Shown: positions 33,602 through 43,114 of the stretch, one piece after another
How the letters are laid out: the number at the start of each line of letters is the position of its first letter
How positions within the stretch are numbered: the stretch's first letter is position 1
Assembly (NCBI GenBank): GCA_036563505.1
Contig: DATCMH010000009.1
Span: forward strand, 1 to 64,000
DNA from: DATCMH01 sp036563505
GTDB lineage: Bacteria; Pseudomonadota; Alphaproteobacteria; Rhizobiales; Beijerinckiaceae
Length of the DNA: 64,000 nucleotides
Direction: 5' to 3'
The notes under the pieces: generated by a model
Seen by the model: only the letters and a program-made list of their open reading frames with translations
The model's database searches: none
What the model was told of the DNA's origin: nothing
Made by a program: the position numbers and the translations under genes

Positions 33602-33626
33602 AACGTGCAGAGTTATGTTGCGTTCC
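33602..33626 (-). promoter_or_regulatory. EcfG-type promoter before the 34-aa ORF
   Basis: On the minus strand GGAAC (33622-33626) and CGTT (33602-33605) flank exactly 16 bp. The nearest downstream start codon is the ATG at 33564. It lies about 1 kb from ecfG itself. Confidence 0.75.
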
Positions 33627-33686
33627 CGACATATTGGGCTGGTTTGCTCTCCGCAGCTCTAGCTACCGGCAAGGCGGCCGCGACGG

Positions 33687-34061
33687 TCAGTGCCCACCTT
33701 GAGAGATACGGACGTCCCGCGGGGCGTTGAGGATCTCGAGCAGGCTCGTCGCGACGTGCCGCGCCTCGTCGTCCTTGAGGCGCAGCATGAAGGGGGGCAG
33801 CCCGCCGGCCTGCAGCGACATGATGGCCTGTCCACCCTCGTCCATGCCGATGTCGATAGACGGCGAGGTCACGTCGAAAACTTCCTCGTCGTCGCCTTCT
33901 TCGTCCTCGCTCGCCTCCGACAAGGCGGACAGCAGTTGGCCGAGCGCGCGCACGAGCGAGCGCGCCGCTCGCGCGTCCATGACGACGGCGGTGTGCTGGT
34001 CCCCTTTCTGAAAGGAGAGCTGGATATGGTCGCCCTCGAGCGAAACGGAGATCCCGGCCAT
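33687..34061 (-). CDS. Acidic hypothetical protein downstream of ecfG
   Basis: A 124-residue protein, soluble, with an Asp/Glu-rich central part (residues about 55-70). No recognised family; the alternating hydrophobic pattern at each end suggests a small alpha/beta fold. AGAGG precedes the ATG at 34061. It follows ecfG after 99 bp and may be cotranscribed with it or have its own promoter. Confidence 0.65.
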   Translation of the reverse strand: MAGISVSLEGDHIQLSFQKGDQHTAVVMDARAARSLVRALGQLLSALSEASEDEEGDDEEVFDVTSPSIDIGMDEGGQAIMSLQAGGLPPFMLRLKDDEARHVATSLLEILNAPRDVRISQGGH

Positions 34062-34160
34062 GTCACCTCTGTGATCGGCCCACGATATAGGTGCGCCTGC
34101 CCGCAGCGCCAGGGACCTCACAGGTGGGCAGAACCCCTCTCTGGCCTCGACTGCGCCTCG

Positions 34161-34721
34161 TCAAGCCGCGACGAGAACCGCCCGCGTCATGCGATCGGGG
34201 CCGAGGTCTTCCACGTTGTCGAGGCTGAGCATGGCCGAGAGCCGGTTGCGCGCGCGGTTGACCCGGCTCTTGATCGTTCCGACGGCGCATTCGCAGATGT
34301 TCGCCGCTTCCTCGTAGGAGAAGCCCTGGGCGCCCACCAGCAGCAGGGCCTCGCGCTGGTCGGCGGGGAGCTTGGCGAGAGCGAGCCGGAAATCCTCCAT
34401 GTCGAGGCGCCCGTTCTGCTCCGGCATGCTGACGAGGCGGCTCGAATAGGACTCGTCCGCGTCCTCCACCTCGCGGCGGCGCTTGCGGTATTCCGAGTGG
34501 AACAGGTTGCGCAGAATCGTGAAGAGCCAGGCGTGGAGGTTCGTACCCGGCTGGAAGCGATGGATGTTGGTCAGCGCCCGCATCAGGGTGTCTTGGACGA
34601 GGTCGTCGGCCCGGTCGACGTGGTTGGTGAGCGAGATCGCGAAGGCGCGCAGGGACGGCACGGCGGCAAGGAGATCGTCACGGGTCTTGGCGTCGATGGT
34701 CGTCGTGGCCTCGATGGTCAT
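34161..34721 (-). CDS. ecfG: General-stress ECF sigma factor EcfG
   Basis: A 186-residue ECF sigma factor. Region 2 includes RADDLVQDTLMRALTNIHRF and AWLFTILRNLFHSEYRKR; region 4 includes LPADQREALLLVGAQGFSYE and CAVGTIKSRVNRARNRL, a hallmark of the EcfG group. It directs RNA polymerase to GGAAC-N16/17-CGTT promoters, and is held by NepR until phosphorylated PhyR removes NepR. The start shares one base with the nepR stop (TGATG). A longer ORF from 34931 is out-of-frame shadow of nepR. Confidence 0.95.
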   Translation of the reverse strand: MTIEATTTIDAKTRDDLLAAVPSLRAFAISLTNHVDRADDLVQDTLMRALTNIHRFQPGTNLHAWLFTILRNLFHSEYRKRRREVEDADESYSSRLVSMPEQNGRLDMEDFRLALAKLPADQREALLLVGAQGFSYEEAANICECAVGTIKSRVNRARNRLSAMLSLDNVEDLGPDRMTRAVLVAA

Positions 34722-34942
34722 CAGGTCTCCTCCGGCCGCGTCCCGGGGGAGGCCAGCCGCTCGGCGAGCTCTCGCAAGCTCTCGGGAAGGGGCGAATTGT
34801 TCTGAAGTTCGTAGAGGGCGCGCAGCCCGGCACCGATGCGGTTCCGGGCGCCGCTGTCGAGGGTCGGATCGCCCTCGCTCGGGCCGAGATAGCCCTGCGG
34901 CGCCGCGCCTATACCTATGTTCTTTGTCCACATCATATTCAT
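34721..34942 (-). CDS. nepR: Anti-sigma factor NepR
   Basis: A 73-residue protein beginning MNMMWTKNIG. The core RIGAGLRALYELQNNSPLPE then SLRELAERL matches the NepR family of small anti-sigma factors, which bind EcfG and are displaced by the response regulator PhyR. The ATG at 34942 fits the family length and falls after an exact EcfG-type promoter, whereas the ATG at 35095 would lie before it. No phyR gene is in this window. Confidence 0.9.
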   Translation of the reverse strand: MNMMWTKNIGIGAAPQGYLGPSEGDPTLDSGARNRIGAGLRALYELQNNSPLPESLRELAERLASPGTRPEET

Positions 34943-35009
34943 GTGCTCGCAGCCCTGCGCCGTGCGAGGGACGCCCTGAAGGATGGTCCGCGAACGCCGA
35001 TGCAGTGCT

Positions 35010-35035
35010 AACGTTTCGGCCAAGGCCGCGGTTCC
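35010..35035 (-). promoter_or_regulatory. EcfG-type promoter of nepR-ecfG
   Basis: On the minus strand GGAAC (35031-35035) and CGTT (35010-35013) are separated by 17 bp, 68 bp before the nepR start. Positive autoregulation of this operon by EcfG is the known pattern in the group. A weaker plus-strand match (CGAAC-N16-CGTT, 34991-35015) overlaps it and points towards rarA. Confidence 0.85.
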
Positions 35036-35073
35036 GAGAGCGGCGCGGTTAAGCTTAGCGGTCGGCGGCAGCC

Positions 35074-36411
35074 ATGACAGATCTCTTCTCCGCATCGGGA
35101 TCGGGGGCGCCGGACGCCGGCCTGGCGGCGGGCGAGACCCGTCCTCTTGCGGATCGCCTGCGGCCCCGGAGCCTCGAGGACGTCGTCGGCCAAGAGCATC
35201 TCCTCGGGCCCGACGGAGCGCTGACCCGGCTCCTGAGCGCCGGCTCGCTCGGCTCGCTGATTTTCTGGGGACCGCCCGGCACCGGAAAAACCACCGTGGC
35301 CCGGCTTCTGGCGAGTGCGACCAGCCTCCACTTCGAGCAGATCTCGGCGATCTTCTCAGGGGTCGCCGATCTCAAGAAGGTGTTCGAGGCGGCGCGCCTG
35401 CGGCGCAGCACGGGCCGGGCGACCCTGCTCTTCGTCGACGAGATCCACCGCTTCAACCGCGCGCAACTCGACGCCTTCCTGCCCGTGATGGAGGACGGGA
35501 CGATCACCCTCGTCGGAGCGACGACGGAGAACCCTTCGTTCGAACTCAACGCCGCGCTCCTGTCGCGGGCCCGGGTCCTGATCTTTCGCGCCCTCGACGA
35601 GGCCGCCATCGAGCGCCTCATCGCCCGTGCCGAGGCGGTCGAGGGCCGGGCGCTTCCCGTCGACGCGGGGGCCCGGGCCGCGCTGGCCCGAATGGCCGAT
35701 GGGGATGGCCGTGCGGCGCTCACCCTGGCGGAGGAGGTCTGGCGCTCGGTTCGCCCGGAGGAGGTCTTCGACGCCGAAGCCCTCGGCGCCCTCGTCCAGC
35801 GGCGCGCCCCCATCTACGACAAGGGCCAGGAGGGCCACTACAACCTCATCAGCGCGCTGCACAAAACGATCCGAGGCTCGGATCCCGACGCGGCTCTCTA
35901 CTATCTCGCCCGCATGCTCGACGCCGGCGAGGACCGCCTGTTCATCGCGCGCCGCCTGGTGCGCGCCGCCGTCGAGGATGTAGGCCTCGCCGATCCGCAG
36001 GCGCTGGTCGTCGCGAACGCCGCCAAGGAAGCTTTCGACTTCCTTGGCAGCCCGGAAGGCGAGCTGGCGCTGGCCCAGGCCGCGGTCTACCTCGCCACCG
36101 CCCCGAAGTCGAACGCGGTTTACACGGCCTACAAGGCCGCGACGCAGGCCGCCCAGAGCCACGGCTCGCTCCCGCCCCCGCGAACCATCCTCAATGCCCC
36201 GACCCGCCTGATGCGCCGCATGGGTTACGGCGAGGGCTATCGCTACGACCACGACGAGCCGGACGCCTTCTCGGGGCAGGATTACTGGCCCGAGCGCATG
36301 GAGGCGCAGCGCTTCTATGAGCCCACCGAGCGCGGCTTCGAGCGGGAGGTGAAGAAGCGGCTGGATTGGTGGGAGAAGCTCCGCAACGAGCGGCGCGGGG
36401 AGGGCGCGTGA
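35074..36411 (+). CDS. rarA: Replication-associated recombination protein RarA (MgsA)
   Basis: A 445-residue AAA+ ATPase. Walker A GPPGTGKTT (residues about 68-76), Walker B LLFVDEIHRFNRAQLDAFLP, and the sensor segment GATTENPSFELN are intact. The C-terminal half holds the tetramerisation region with the family motif GYRYDHDEPD. RarA acts at stalled replication forks. Divergent from nepR-ecfG and coupled to crcB through a GTGA overlap. Confidence 0.95.
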   Translation: MTDLFSASGSGAPDAGLAAGETRPLADRLRPRSLEDVVGQEHLLGPDGALTRLLSAGSLGSLIFWGPPGTGKTTVARLLASATSLHFEQISAIFSGVADLKKVFEAARLRRSTGRATLLFVDEIHRFNRAQLDAFLPVMEDGTITLVGATTENPSFELNAALLSRARVLIFRALDEAAIERLIARAEAVEGRALPVDAGARAALARMADGDGRAALTLAEEVWRSVRPEEVFDAEALGALVQRRAPIYDKGQEGHYNLISALHKTIRGSDPDAALYYLARMLDAGEDRLFIARRLVRAAVEDVGLADPQALVVANAAKEAFDFLGSPEGELALAQAAVYLATAPKSNAVYTAYKAATQAAQSHGSLPPPRTILNAPTRLMRRMGYGEGYRYDHDEPDAFSGQDYWPERMEAQRFYEPTERGFEREVKKRLDWWEKLRNERRGEGA

Positions 36412-36794
36412 ACGCCTACCTCCTTGTCTTCCTCGGGGCCGGTCTCGGCGGGGCGCTTCGCCACGGCGTCAATGTCGGGTGCGCCCACTCCTTTGGCACG
36501 GCGTTCCCCTGGGGAACGCTCGCCGTCAACGTCCTCGGCTCCCTGATCATGGGTCTGTTGGCCGGATGGCTGGCCTTGCGCGCCGGCGAGGCTTCGAGCC
36601 AGCCCCTGCGACTCTTCCTGCTCACCGGGATTCTGGGCGGCTTCACCACCTTCTCGGCCTTCTCCCTCGACACGGCCGTGCTGTGGGAACGGGGCGAGGC
36701 GGGTCTGGCCGCCATTTACGTGGTGGGTTCGGTCGTCGCTTCCCTCGCGGCGCTGGCGATCGGGCTCGCGGCCGCGCGCGTGACCCTCGCCTGA
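36408..36794 (+). CDS. crcB: Fluoride channel CrcB/Fluc
   Basis: A 128-residue membrane protein with about four helices and the Fluc motifs GGALRHGVN, GTLAVNVLGS and GFTTFSAFSLDT. It exports fluoride as a dual-topology dimer. The GTG start overlaps the rarA stop as GTGA. No fluoride riboswitch is expected or seen, as the gene lies inside an operon. Confidence 0.93.
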   Translation: MNAYLLVFLGAGLGGALRHGVNVGCAHSFGTAFPWGTLAVNVLGSLIMGLLAGWLALRAGEASSQPLRLFLLTGILGGFTTFSAFSLDTAVLWERGEAGLAAIYVVGSVVASLAALAIGLAAARVTLA

Positions 36795-36837
36795 GCGCTG
36801 CGTGGACGCTGCCGCGCGGCGGTGTTACGACCCGGTC

Positions 36838-38046
36838 ATGCGAAAGAACACGAGAGCCGGAGGCCCCACGCGGCCGGGGAGAGACGGTCCGGCGGGTCCG
36901 CGTGCCAAAGCGCGCACCGCGCGACCGGCTCAAGGGCAAACAAAGCGGCCCCCGCGCCCTGCCGGGGAAGCGCGAGGCGAGGCCCGCCCGCCCGAGGCAC
37001 CGCCGGCTCCGACCAAGCGCGCGCTACGAGCCGTCGCGCAGGAAACCCTCGCCACCGGCGTCCAGACGCTCGTCGTCGAGCCGGACGAGGCGGAGATGCG
37101 GGTCGACCGCTTCCTCAATGCCCGCTTCCCGCAACTCGCCTTCACCCACATTCAGCGGATCATCCGCAAAGGCCAGCTCCGTGTGGACGGCAAGCGCGTC
37201 GACCCAAACGACCGGCTCGCGGCTGGCCAGAAGGTGCGGGTGCCGCCCCTGGCGCTCTCTGGGCCGAAGCCCCCGACCCGCGCGGCCGGCAAGGACGAGG
37301 ACGATCGGACCTATCTGCGTTCCATCACGCTCTACGAGGACGCTGACGTGTTGGTCCTCAACAAGCCGATGGGGCTCGCGGTCCAGGGCGGCTCCGGGAT
37401 GCGCCGCCACGTCGACGGCCTGCTCGAGGCCTTGCGCGACGCGGAGGGGCAGAAGCCTCGCCTCGTTCACCGCCTCGACAAGGACACGGCCGGCTGCCTC
37501 GTCGTCGCCAAGAGCCGCTTCGCGGCGGCGACCCTCGCCAAAACTTTTCGGTCTCGCGCGGCTCGAAAAATTTATTGGGCCCTCGTCGCCGGCGTGCCGC
37601 GGGTGCGCCAGGGCCGGGTCTCGACCTATCTCGCCAAGGAGGAAACGGGCGAGGAGTCCCGCATGCGCGTCGCGAACCACGGCGACGAGGGTGCGAGTCA
37701 CGCGCTCACCTATTACGCGGTCATCGAGAACGCCGGCCAAAAGCTCGCCTGGCTCTCGCTCAAGCCCGTGACGGGGCGCACGCACCAGCTGCGCGCCCAC
37801 GCCGCCCATATCGGACACCCCATCGTCGGCGATCCCAAATACTTCGACATCGAGAACTGGGAACTGCCGGGAGGCGTCCAGAACCGGTTGCACCTGCTGG
37901 CGCGGCGCATCGTGATCCCACATCCGCGCACCGGCGCGGCGCTCGACATCACGGCGCCCTTACCGGCCCACATGCAGCAATCCTGGAACCTGCTCGGCTT
38001 CGACACGAGCCACTACGATCCGATCGTCGAAGCTCCGGAGGACTGA
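36838..38046 (+). CDS. RluC/RluD-type pseudouridine synthase
   Basis: A 402-residue RNA pseudouridine synthase. Residues about 1-75 are a basic, Pro/Ala/Arg-rich disordered extension. An S4-type RNA-binding domain follows (RVDRFLNARFPQLAFTHIQR), then the catalytic domain with the RluA-family motif HRLDKDTAGCLVVAKS (catalytic Asp) and GRTHQLRAHAAHIGHPI. Expected to modify 23S rRNA, as RluC does. The ATG at 36838 is preferred; one at 36802 adds 12 unrelated residues. Confidence 0.9.
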   Translation: MRKNTRAGGPTRPGRDGPAGPRAKARTARPAQGQTKRPPRPAGEARGEARPPEAPPAPTKRALRAVAQETLATGVQTLVVEPDEAEMRVDRFLNARFPQLAFTHIQRIIRKGQLRVDGKRVDPNDRLAAGQKVRVPPLALSGPKPPTRAAGKDEDDRTYLRSITLYEDADVLVLNKPMGLAVQGGSGMRRHVDGLLEALRDAEGQKPRLVHRLDKDTAGCLVVAKSRFAAATLAKTFRSRAARKIYWALVAGVPRVRQGRVSTYLAKEETGEESRMRVANHGDEGASHALTYYAVIENAGQKLAWLSLKPVTGRTHQLRAHAAHIGHPIVGDPKYFDIENWELPGGVQNRLHLLARRIVIPHPRTGAALDITAPLPAHMQQSWNLLGFDTSHYDPIVEAPED

Positions 38047-38056
38047 TCGAGGCCGC

Positions 38057-38074
38057 GGTCACGACCCCGTGACC
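38057..38074 (+). terminator. Hairpin after the rluC-like gene
   Basis: A 7-bp stem GGTCACG / CGTGACC with an ACCC loop, 10 bp after the stop codon. No T-run follows, so it may act with Rho or as an mRNA end stabiliser. Confidence 0.45.
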
Positions 38075-38235
38075 GATGCTGTTCGAAGCGCGGCAACGGT
38101 GGTCTCCTGCGGCATTCCGCGCGTAAGTCTCGCGCGGGACCGACCGGCCTCTCGGCCGTTAGTGATGACTGGTCAGGCGTGCAGTGCCGGCGCTTTCTCG
38201 AAGCTCGCGCGTTCAGGCATGCAGGGAGGCAGAAG

Positions 38236-38583
38236 ATGATGGGACGGATCCCCCTGGCATTGCTGACGGTTGTCTGCCTTTCCAGCACCGTTGCGTTCGG
38301 ACAGACCCCGGAGGTCCAACCGGCGGCGGCCGGTCAGGTTTCGTCGAACGCTGCGAATGAAGAGCCCGGCGCCACGGGCTCCTCCGGTCGGCCTGCCGCC
38401 GCGCCCGCGAGCCAGCGTGGACCAGGACCCATCCAGTCTCGCGCCGATGCGAGAAACCGCCGCGCCCAGTCCTACGCGCGCTGCAACGCGAGCGCCCGGC
38501 AGCGCTCCCTGCGCGGGGCCGAGCGGCGCCGGTTCGTCGCCCGCTGCGAGCTGGGCTACGAGCGCCCCGTCACGAAGCCCTGA
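38236..38583 (+). CDS. Secreted PsiF-like small protein
   Basis: A 115-residue exported protein: signal peptide at residues about 1-24 (LALLTVVCLSSTVAFG), then a disordered Ala/Pro/Gly-rich segment. The C-terminal block YARCNASARQRSLRGAERRR then RFVARC has the Cys, Leu-x-Gly and Phe-x3-Cys spacing of the PsiF repeat, named after a phosphate-starvation-inducible protein. GGGAGG precedes the ATG at 38236. Followed six bases later by the phosphatase gene. Function unknown. Confidence 0.7.
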   Translation: MMGRIPLALLTVVCLSSTVAFGQTPEVQPAAAGQVSSNAANEEPGATGSSGRPAAAPASQRGPGPIQSRADARNRRAQSYARCNASARQRSLRGAERRRFVARCELGYERPVTKP

Positions 38584-38589
38584 AAACGC

Positions 38590-39246
38590 GTGCGTCTCGT
38601 CGTCTTCGACATCGATGGCACGCTCGTCGACAGCCAGGACACCATCGTCGCGGCGCAAACCGAGGCCTTCGCCAGCCAGGGTCTGACCCCGCCGAGCCGA
38701 GAGCGCGCCCTCGGTGTCGTCGGCTTATCGCTACCGGAAGCGTTCACGGCCCTCGTCGGGCCGCAGGGACCCGTTCTCGCGCTGGCGGAAGCCTACAAGC
38801 AGGCGTTTCGCCGATTGGTCGACGATCCGAAGCATCGTGACCCTCTGTTCCCGGGCATGGGCGATCTCGTCGCCGACCTCGCCGCGCGTCCGGGCCTGCG
38901 TCTCGGTCTCGCGACGGGCAAGTCGCGCCGGGGCGTCGCGCGCTTGGAGCGCCAGCAGGGCTGGTCGCGCCTCTTCGCCACGATCCAGACGGCCGACGAT
39001 GCACCGTCGAAGCCCGATCCAACGATGCTCCACCGCGCGATGGCGGAGACCGGCGCGACGCCCCACGACACGGTGATGATCGGCGACACGACCTTCGACA
39101 TCGCAATGGCGCAGACCGCTGGCATCCACGCTGTGGCGGTCGCCTGGGGCTACCATAGGCCCGACGCTCTGGCTCAGGCCGGTGCGGAGGTTGTGGTGAA
39201 GTCAGCCCGGGAGCTGCGAAGCCATCTGATGCAGCTCGGATTCTGA
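38590..39246 (+). CDS. HAD-family hydrolase (phosphoglycolate-phosphatase-like)
   Basis: A 218-residue HAD phosphatase with all four motifs: DIDGTLVDS (nucleophile Asp), ATGKS, the later KPDP, and IGDTTFDIAMA. The closest named relatives are phosphoglycolate phosphatases; the actual substrate is not certain. The cap region (residues about 15-80) is helical, as in that subgroup. GTG start six bases after the PsiF-like gene. Confidence 0.88.
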   Translation: MRLVVFDIDGTLVDSQDTIVAAQTEAFASQGLTPPSRERALGVVGLSLPEAFTALVGPQGPVLALAEAYKQAFRRLVDDPKHRDPLFPGMGDLVADLAARPGLRLGLATGKSRRGVARLERQQGWSRLFATIQTADDAPSKPDPTMLHRAMAETGATPHDTVMIGDTTFDIAMAQTAGIHAVAVAWGYHRPDALAQAGAEVVVKSARELRSHLMQLGF

Positions 39247-39315
39247 CGACGCAGTGCAGCCGGAGCCTCGCACCGCGTCGGCGTCGGCCCCATCTCTGTC
39301 GTCAGACAAGGTGTG

Positions 39316-40119
39316 ATGATGACCAAGAAGACTGTCCGCGACTGGTTTCCCGATCCGGAGCAGGAGCGCGCCGATCCGATGCGCGCGGCGCAGCAGGCCA
39401 TGCGCCCGCCGTTGCCGAAACGGTTCTACGAGACGGCGAACGTGGCCGAGGTGGAAGGCCGCTACGCACTGCGTCTCGACGGGCGCTCCGCGCGGACGCC
39501 CGGCCGGCGCCCGTTCGTGCTCCCGACGCGGGCGCTGGGCGAAGCCGTCGCGGCGGAGTGGAAGGCGCCGAGCGAGGTGGTCGATCCCGCGCGCATGCCT
39601 CTGACGCGCCTCGCCAATTCGGCCATCGATGCCGTCGCCGACGATCCCTCGGCCGTGGTTGAGGACCTCGTGCGCTATGCGGGCTCCGACCTCGTCTGCT
39701 ACCGCGCGGGCGACCCCGAGCGCCTCGTGGAGGCGCAGAGCCGGGCCTGGGATCCGGTGCTAACCTGGGCTCGGGACGACCTCGGGGCTCGCTTCACCCT
39801 GAGCCAGGGCATCGTCTTCGTGACTCAGCCGGAGACGGCCATCGCGGCCGTGCGCCGGGCCGTCGAAGCGGTGCAGGACCCGTTCCGGCTCGCGGCCCTG
39901 CACGTCATGACGACGCTCACCGGCTCGGTCCTCCTCGCGCTGGCAACGGCGCGCGCGGTGCTCACGCCCGAAGCGGCCTGGGCCGCCGCGCACGCGGACG
40001 AGATTTACCAGGAAGGGGTTTGGGGCGAAGACGCCGAGGCTGCCGAGCGCCGCCGCTTGCGACAGGGTGATTTCGAGGCGGCCGCCCGCATGTTCGCGCT
40101 CGCGCGAGCTCCCGCCTAA
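39316..40119 (+). CDS. ATP12-family F1-ATPase assembly chaperone
   Basis: A 267-residue protein of the ATP12 family, known in mitochondria to chaperone the F1 alpha subunit. Typical segments are KRFYETANVAEVEGRYALRL, GRSARTPGRRPFVLPT, WDPVLTWARDDLGARF, and QEGVWGEDAEAAERR near the C-terminus. The family occurs in alphaproteobacteria and eukaryotes. ATGs at 39316 and 39319 are equally possible; a GTG lies at 39313. Confidence 0.9.
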   Translation: MMTKKTVRDWFPDPEQERADPMRAAQQAMRPPLPKRFYETANVAEVEGRYALRLDGRSARTPGRRPFVLPTRALGEAVAAEWKAPSEVVDPARMPLTRLANSAIDAVADDPSAVVEDLVRYAGSDLVCYRAGDPERLVEAQSRAWDPVLTWARDDLGARFTLSQGIVFVTQPETAIAAVRRAVEAVQDPFRLAALHVMTTLTGSVLLALATARAVLTPEAAWAAAHADEIYQEGVWGEDAEAAERRRLRQGDFEAAARMFALARAPA

Positions 40120-40232
40120 CTCGACACTCGCGACCGCTTCGATGATTTGCCCCGCTCCGGCCCCGTGCTAGAGCGCCCGCGCCGGAGCGCGGCCGTGAGC
40201 GCGCTTCGAGACCGCACGAGGCAGCGCCACCC

Positions 40233-41759
<1,527 letters not shown>

Positions 41760-41763
41760 CAGT

Positions 41764-42387
41764 TCACGCCGCCGGCGCGGGCAGGCCGTTGAGCCAGGTC
41801 CGCACGGCAGCGAGGTCGTCCTGCGTCAGGCCGTGACCCGTGCGAAGTCGCGTGTGCTCGACGCGGGCGCCGGCCGACGACAGCGCTCCGGCCAGAGGCT
41901 CGACCGTCTCGGGCCGGGCGATCGGGTCGGCGAGACCGGATACGATCAGGACGGGATGTCCGGCGAGGTCGGGTCGAGGAGGTCGGGCCAAGGGCAGCAT
42001 GGGGCGCAGGAGCGCCGCTCCGGCGAGCGTCTCGGGCCGCAGCAGCATCACCGCGGCGGCGATGTTGGCGCCGTTGGAATAGCCGAGCGCATAAGGCGCG
42101 CCGATCCCGTAGCGCTCGCGCGCGGCGCCGACGAAATCCGCCAGGTCGTTCGCGCGCCGGACCACGTCCTCCTCGTCGAACTGACCCTCGGCGAAGCGGC
42201 GGAAAAAGCGCGGCATGCCGTTCTCCAGCACGGGGCCGCGCGGGGAGAGCAGGGCGGAGTCGGGTGCGAGCATGCGGCCCAAGGGGAAGAGGTCGCTCTC
42301 GTCGCCGCCGGTGCCGTGAAGCAGGAGGAGCGGCGGTTCCGCCCCCGGCTCGAAACGATGGATGAACGTGAGGGCCCCCTCGGCCAT
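41764..42387 (-). CDS. Alpha/beta-hydrolase (carboxylesterase type)
   Basis: A 207-residue phospholipase/carboxylesterase family enzyme. The oxyanion motif LLLHGTGGDE, the nucleophile elbow GYSNGAN (Ser), the late Asp in SGLADPI, and the His in GHGLTQDD complete the catalytic triad. Substrate unknown. Convergent with pccB, four bases apart. Confidence 0.9.
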   Translation of the reverse strand: MAEGALTFIHRFEPGAEPPLLLLHGTGGDESDLFPLGRMLAPDSALLSPRGPVLENGMPRFFRRFAEGQFDEEDVVRRANDLADFVGAARERYGIGAPYALGYSNGANIAAAVMLLRPETLAGAALLRPMLPLARPPRPDLAGHPVLIVSGLADPIARPETVEPLAGALSSAGARVEHTRLRTGHGLTQDDLAAVRTWLNGLPAPAA

Positions 42388-42748
42388 GCGCGCGCTCCCG
42401 CCTGTTGGTTATCGCACGGTTAGCATACGGCGAAGCTTTGCGCGCTTTGTATATCTCCACGAAAGGGCCAGCCGTGCGGCGATCGGACTCGGGACGGGAC
42501 GGGCCTACGGCGTTGCCCGAAGGCACTCGGATCACCATCTCCGTTGGGCGGGCGAGATCGCGCTTTTTCGTGAACTTTCGGCCCGTTCAAGGTTTTGTGC
42601 GACGCGGCGAACACTTGTTCGGGGCTGATCCCTGAGCTAAGCCACGGGCGCGTTTCGAGCCGATCGCGAGGCCTGCCCGGCCGACCGACACTTCCCGCCA
42701 GCGGCCGTCTCCGGACAGGCGCTTGCGTCGAGCCTCTCACGGTGTGGT
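42388..42748. other. Noncoding leader region of the nuo operon
   Basis: 361 bp between the divergent esterase gene and nuoA. No convincing gene: plus-strand ORFs of 76-88 codons have no family likeness. It must hold the nuo promoter, but no clear -35/-10 pair was found. CGAACACTTGTTCG at 42607-42620 is a near-perfect palindrome and could be an operator. Confidence 0.5.
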
Positions 42749-43114
42749 ATGCCGAACCTTCTCGCCGAATACCTGCCTCTCGTCATCTTCATCGGCGTGT
42801 CGCTGTTCATCGCCGGCGCGCTGCTGATCGCGCCCTTCGTCGTGGCCTACAGCCGGCCGGATGCCGAGAAGCTCTCGGCCTACGAGTGCGGCTTTAACGC
42901 CTTCGACGACGCGCGCATGAAGTTCGACGTGCGATTCTACCTGGTCGCTATCCTCTTCATCATCTTCGACCTCGAGGTGGCGTTCCTGTTTCCCTGGGCC
43001 GTGACCTTCGGCGAACTCGGCTGGTTCGGCTTCTGGTCGATGATGGCGTTCCTCGGGGTGCTCACCATCGGCTTCGTGTACGAGTGGAAGAAAGGCGCCC
43101 TGGAATGGGATTGA
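42749..43114 (+). CDS. nuoA: NADH-quinone oxidoreductase subunit A
   Basis: A 121-residue complex I membrane subunit with three helices. The conserved loop KLSAYECGFNAFDDARMKFD and the acidic FIIFDLEVAFLFPW are intact. First gene of the nuo operon. Its end overlaps the nuoB start by 10 bp. Confidence 0.97.
   Translation: MPNLLAEYLPLVIFIGVSLFIAGALLIAPFVVAYSRPDAEKLSAYECGFNAFDDARMKFDVRFYLVAILFIIFDLEVAFLFPWAVTFGELGWFGFWSMMAFLGVLTIGFVYEWKKGALEWD

Larger units (their letters stand above)
33371..33686. other. Gap between Crp/Fnr and hypothetical genes
   Basis: 316 bp without a long gene. It contains the candidate 34-aa ORF and its EcfG-type promoter, described separately. A plus-strand GTG ORF of 82 codons (33482-33730) crosses the region but has no family resemblance and is judged spurious. 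Confidence 0.6.

Noticed and set aside
33482..33730. An 82-codon GTG ORF on the plus strand
   Set aside because: No family, poor composition, and it runs into the 3' end of the hypothetical gene on the other strand.
34991..35015. EcfG-like promoter CGAAC-N16-CGTT towards rarA
   Set aside because: One mismatch and overlaps the exact nepR promoter on the other strand; likely coincidental.
42405..42635. 76-codon ORF before nuoA
   Set aside because: Arg/Ser-rich composition, no Shine-Dalgarno and no recognisable homology.
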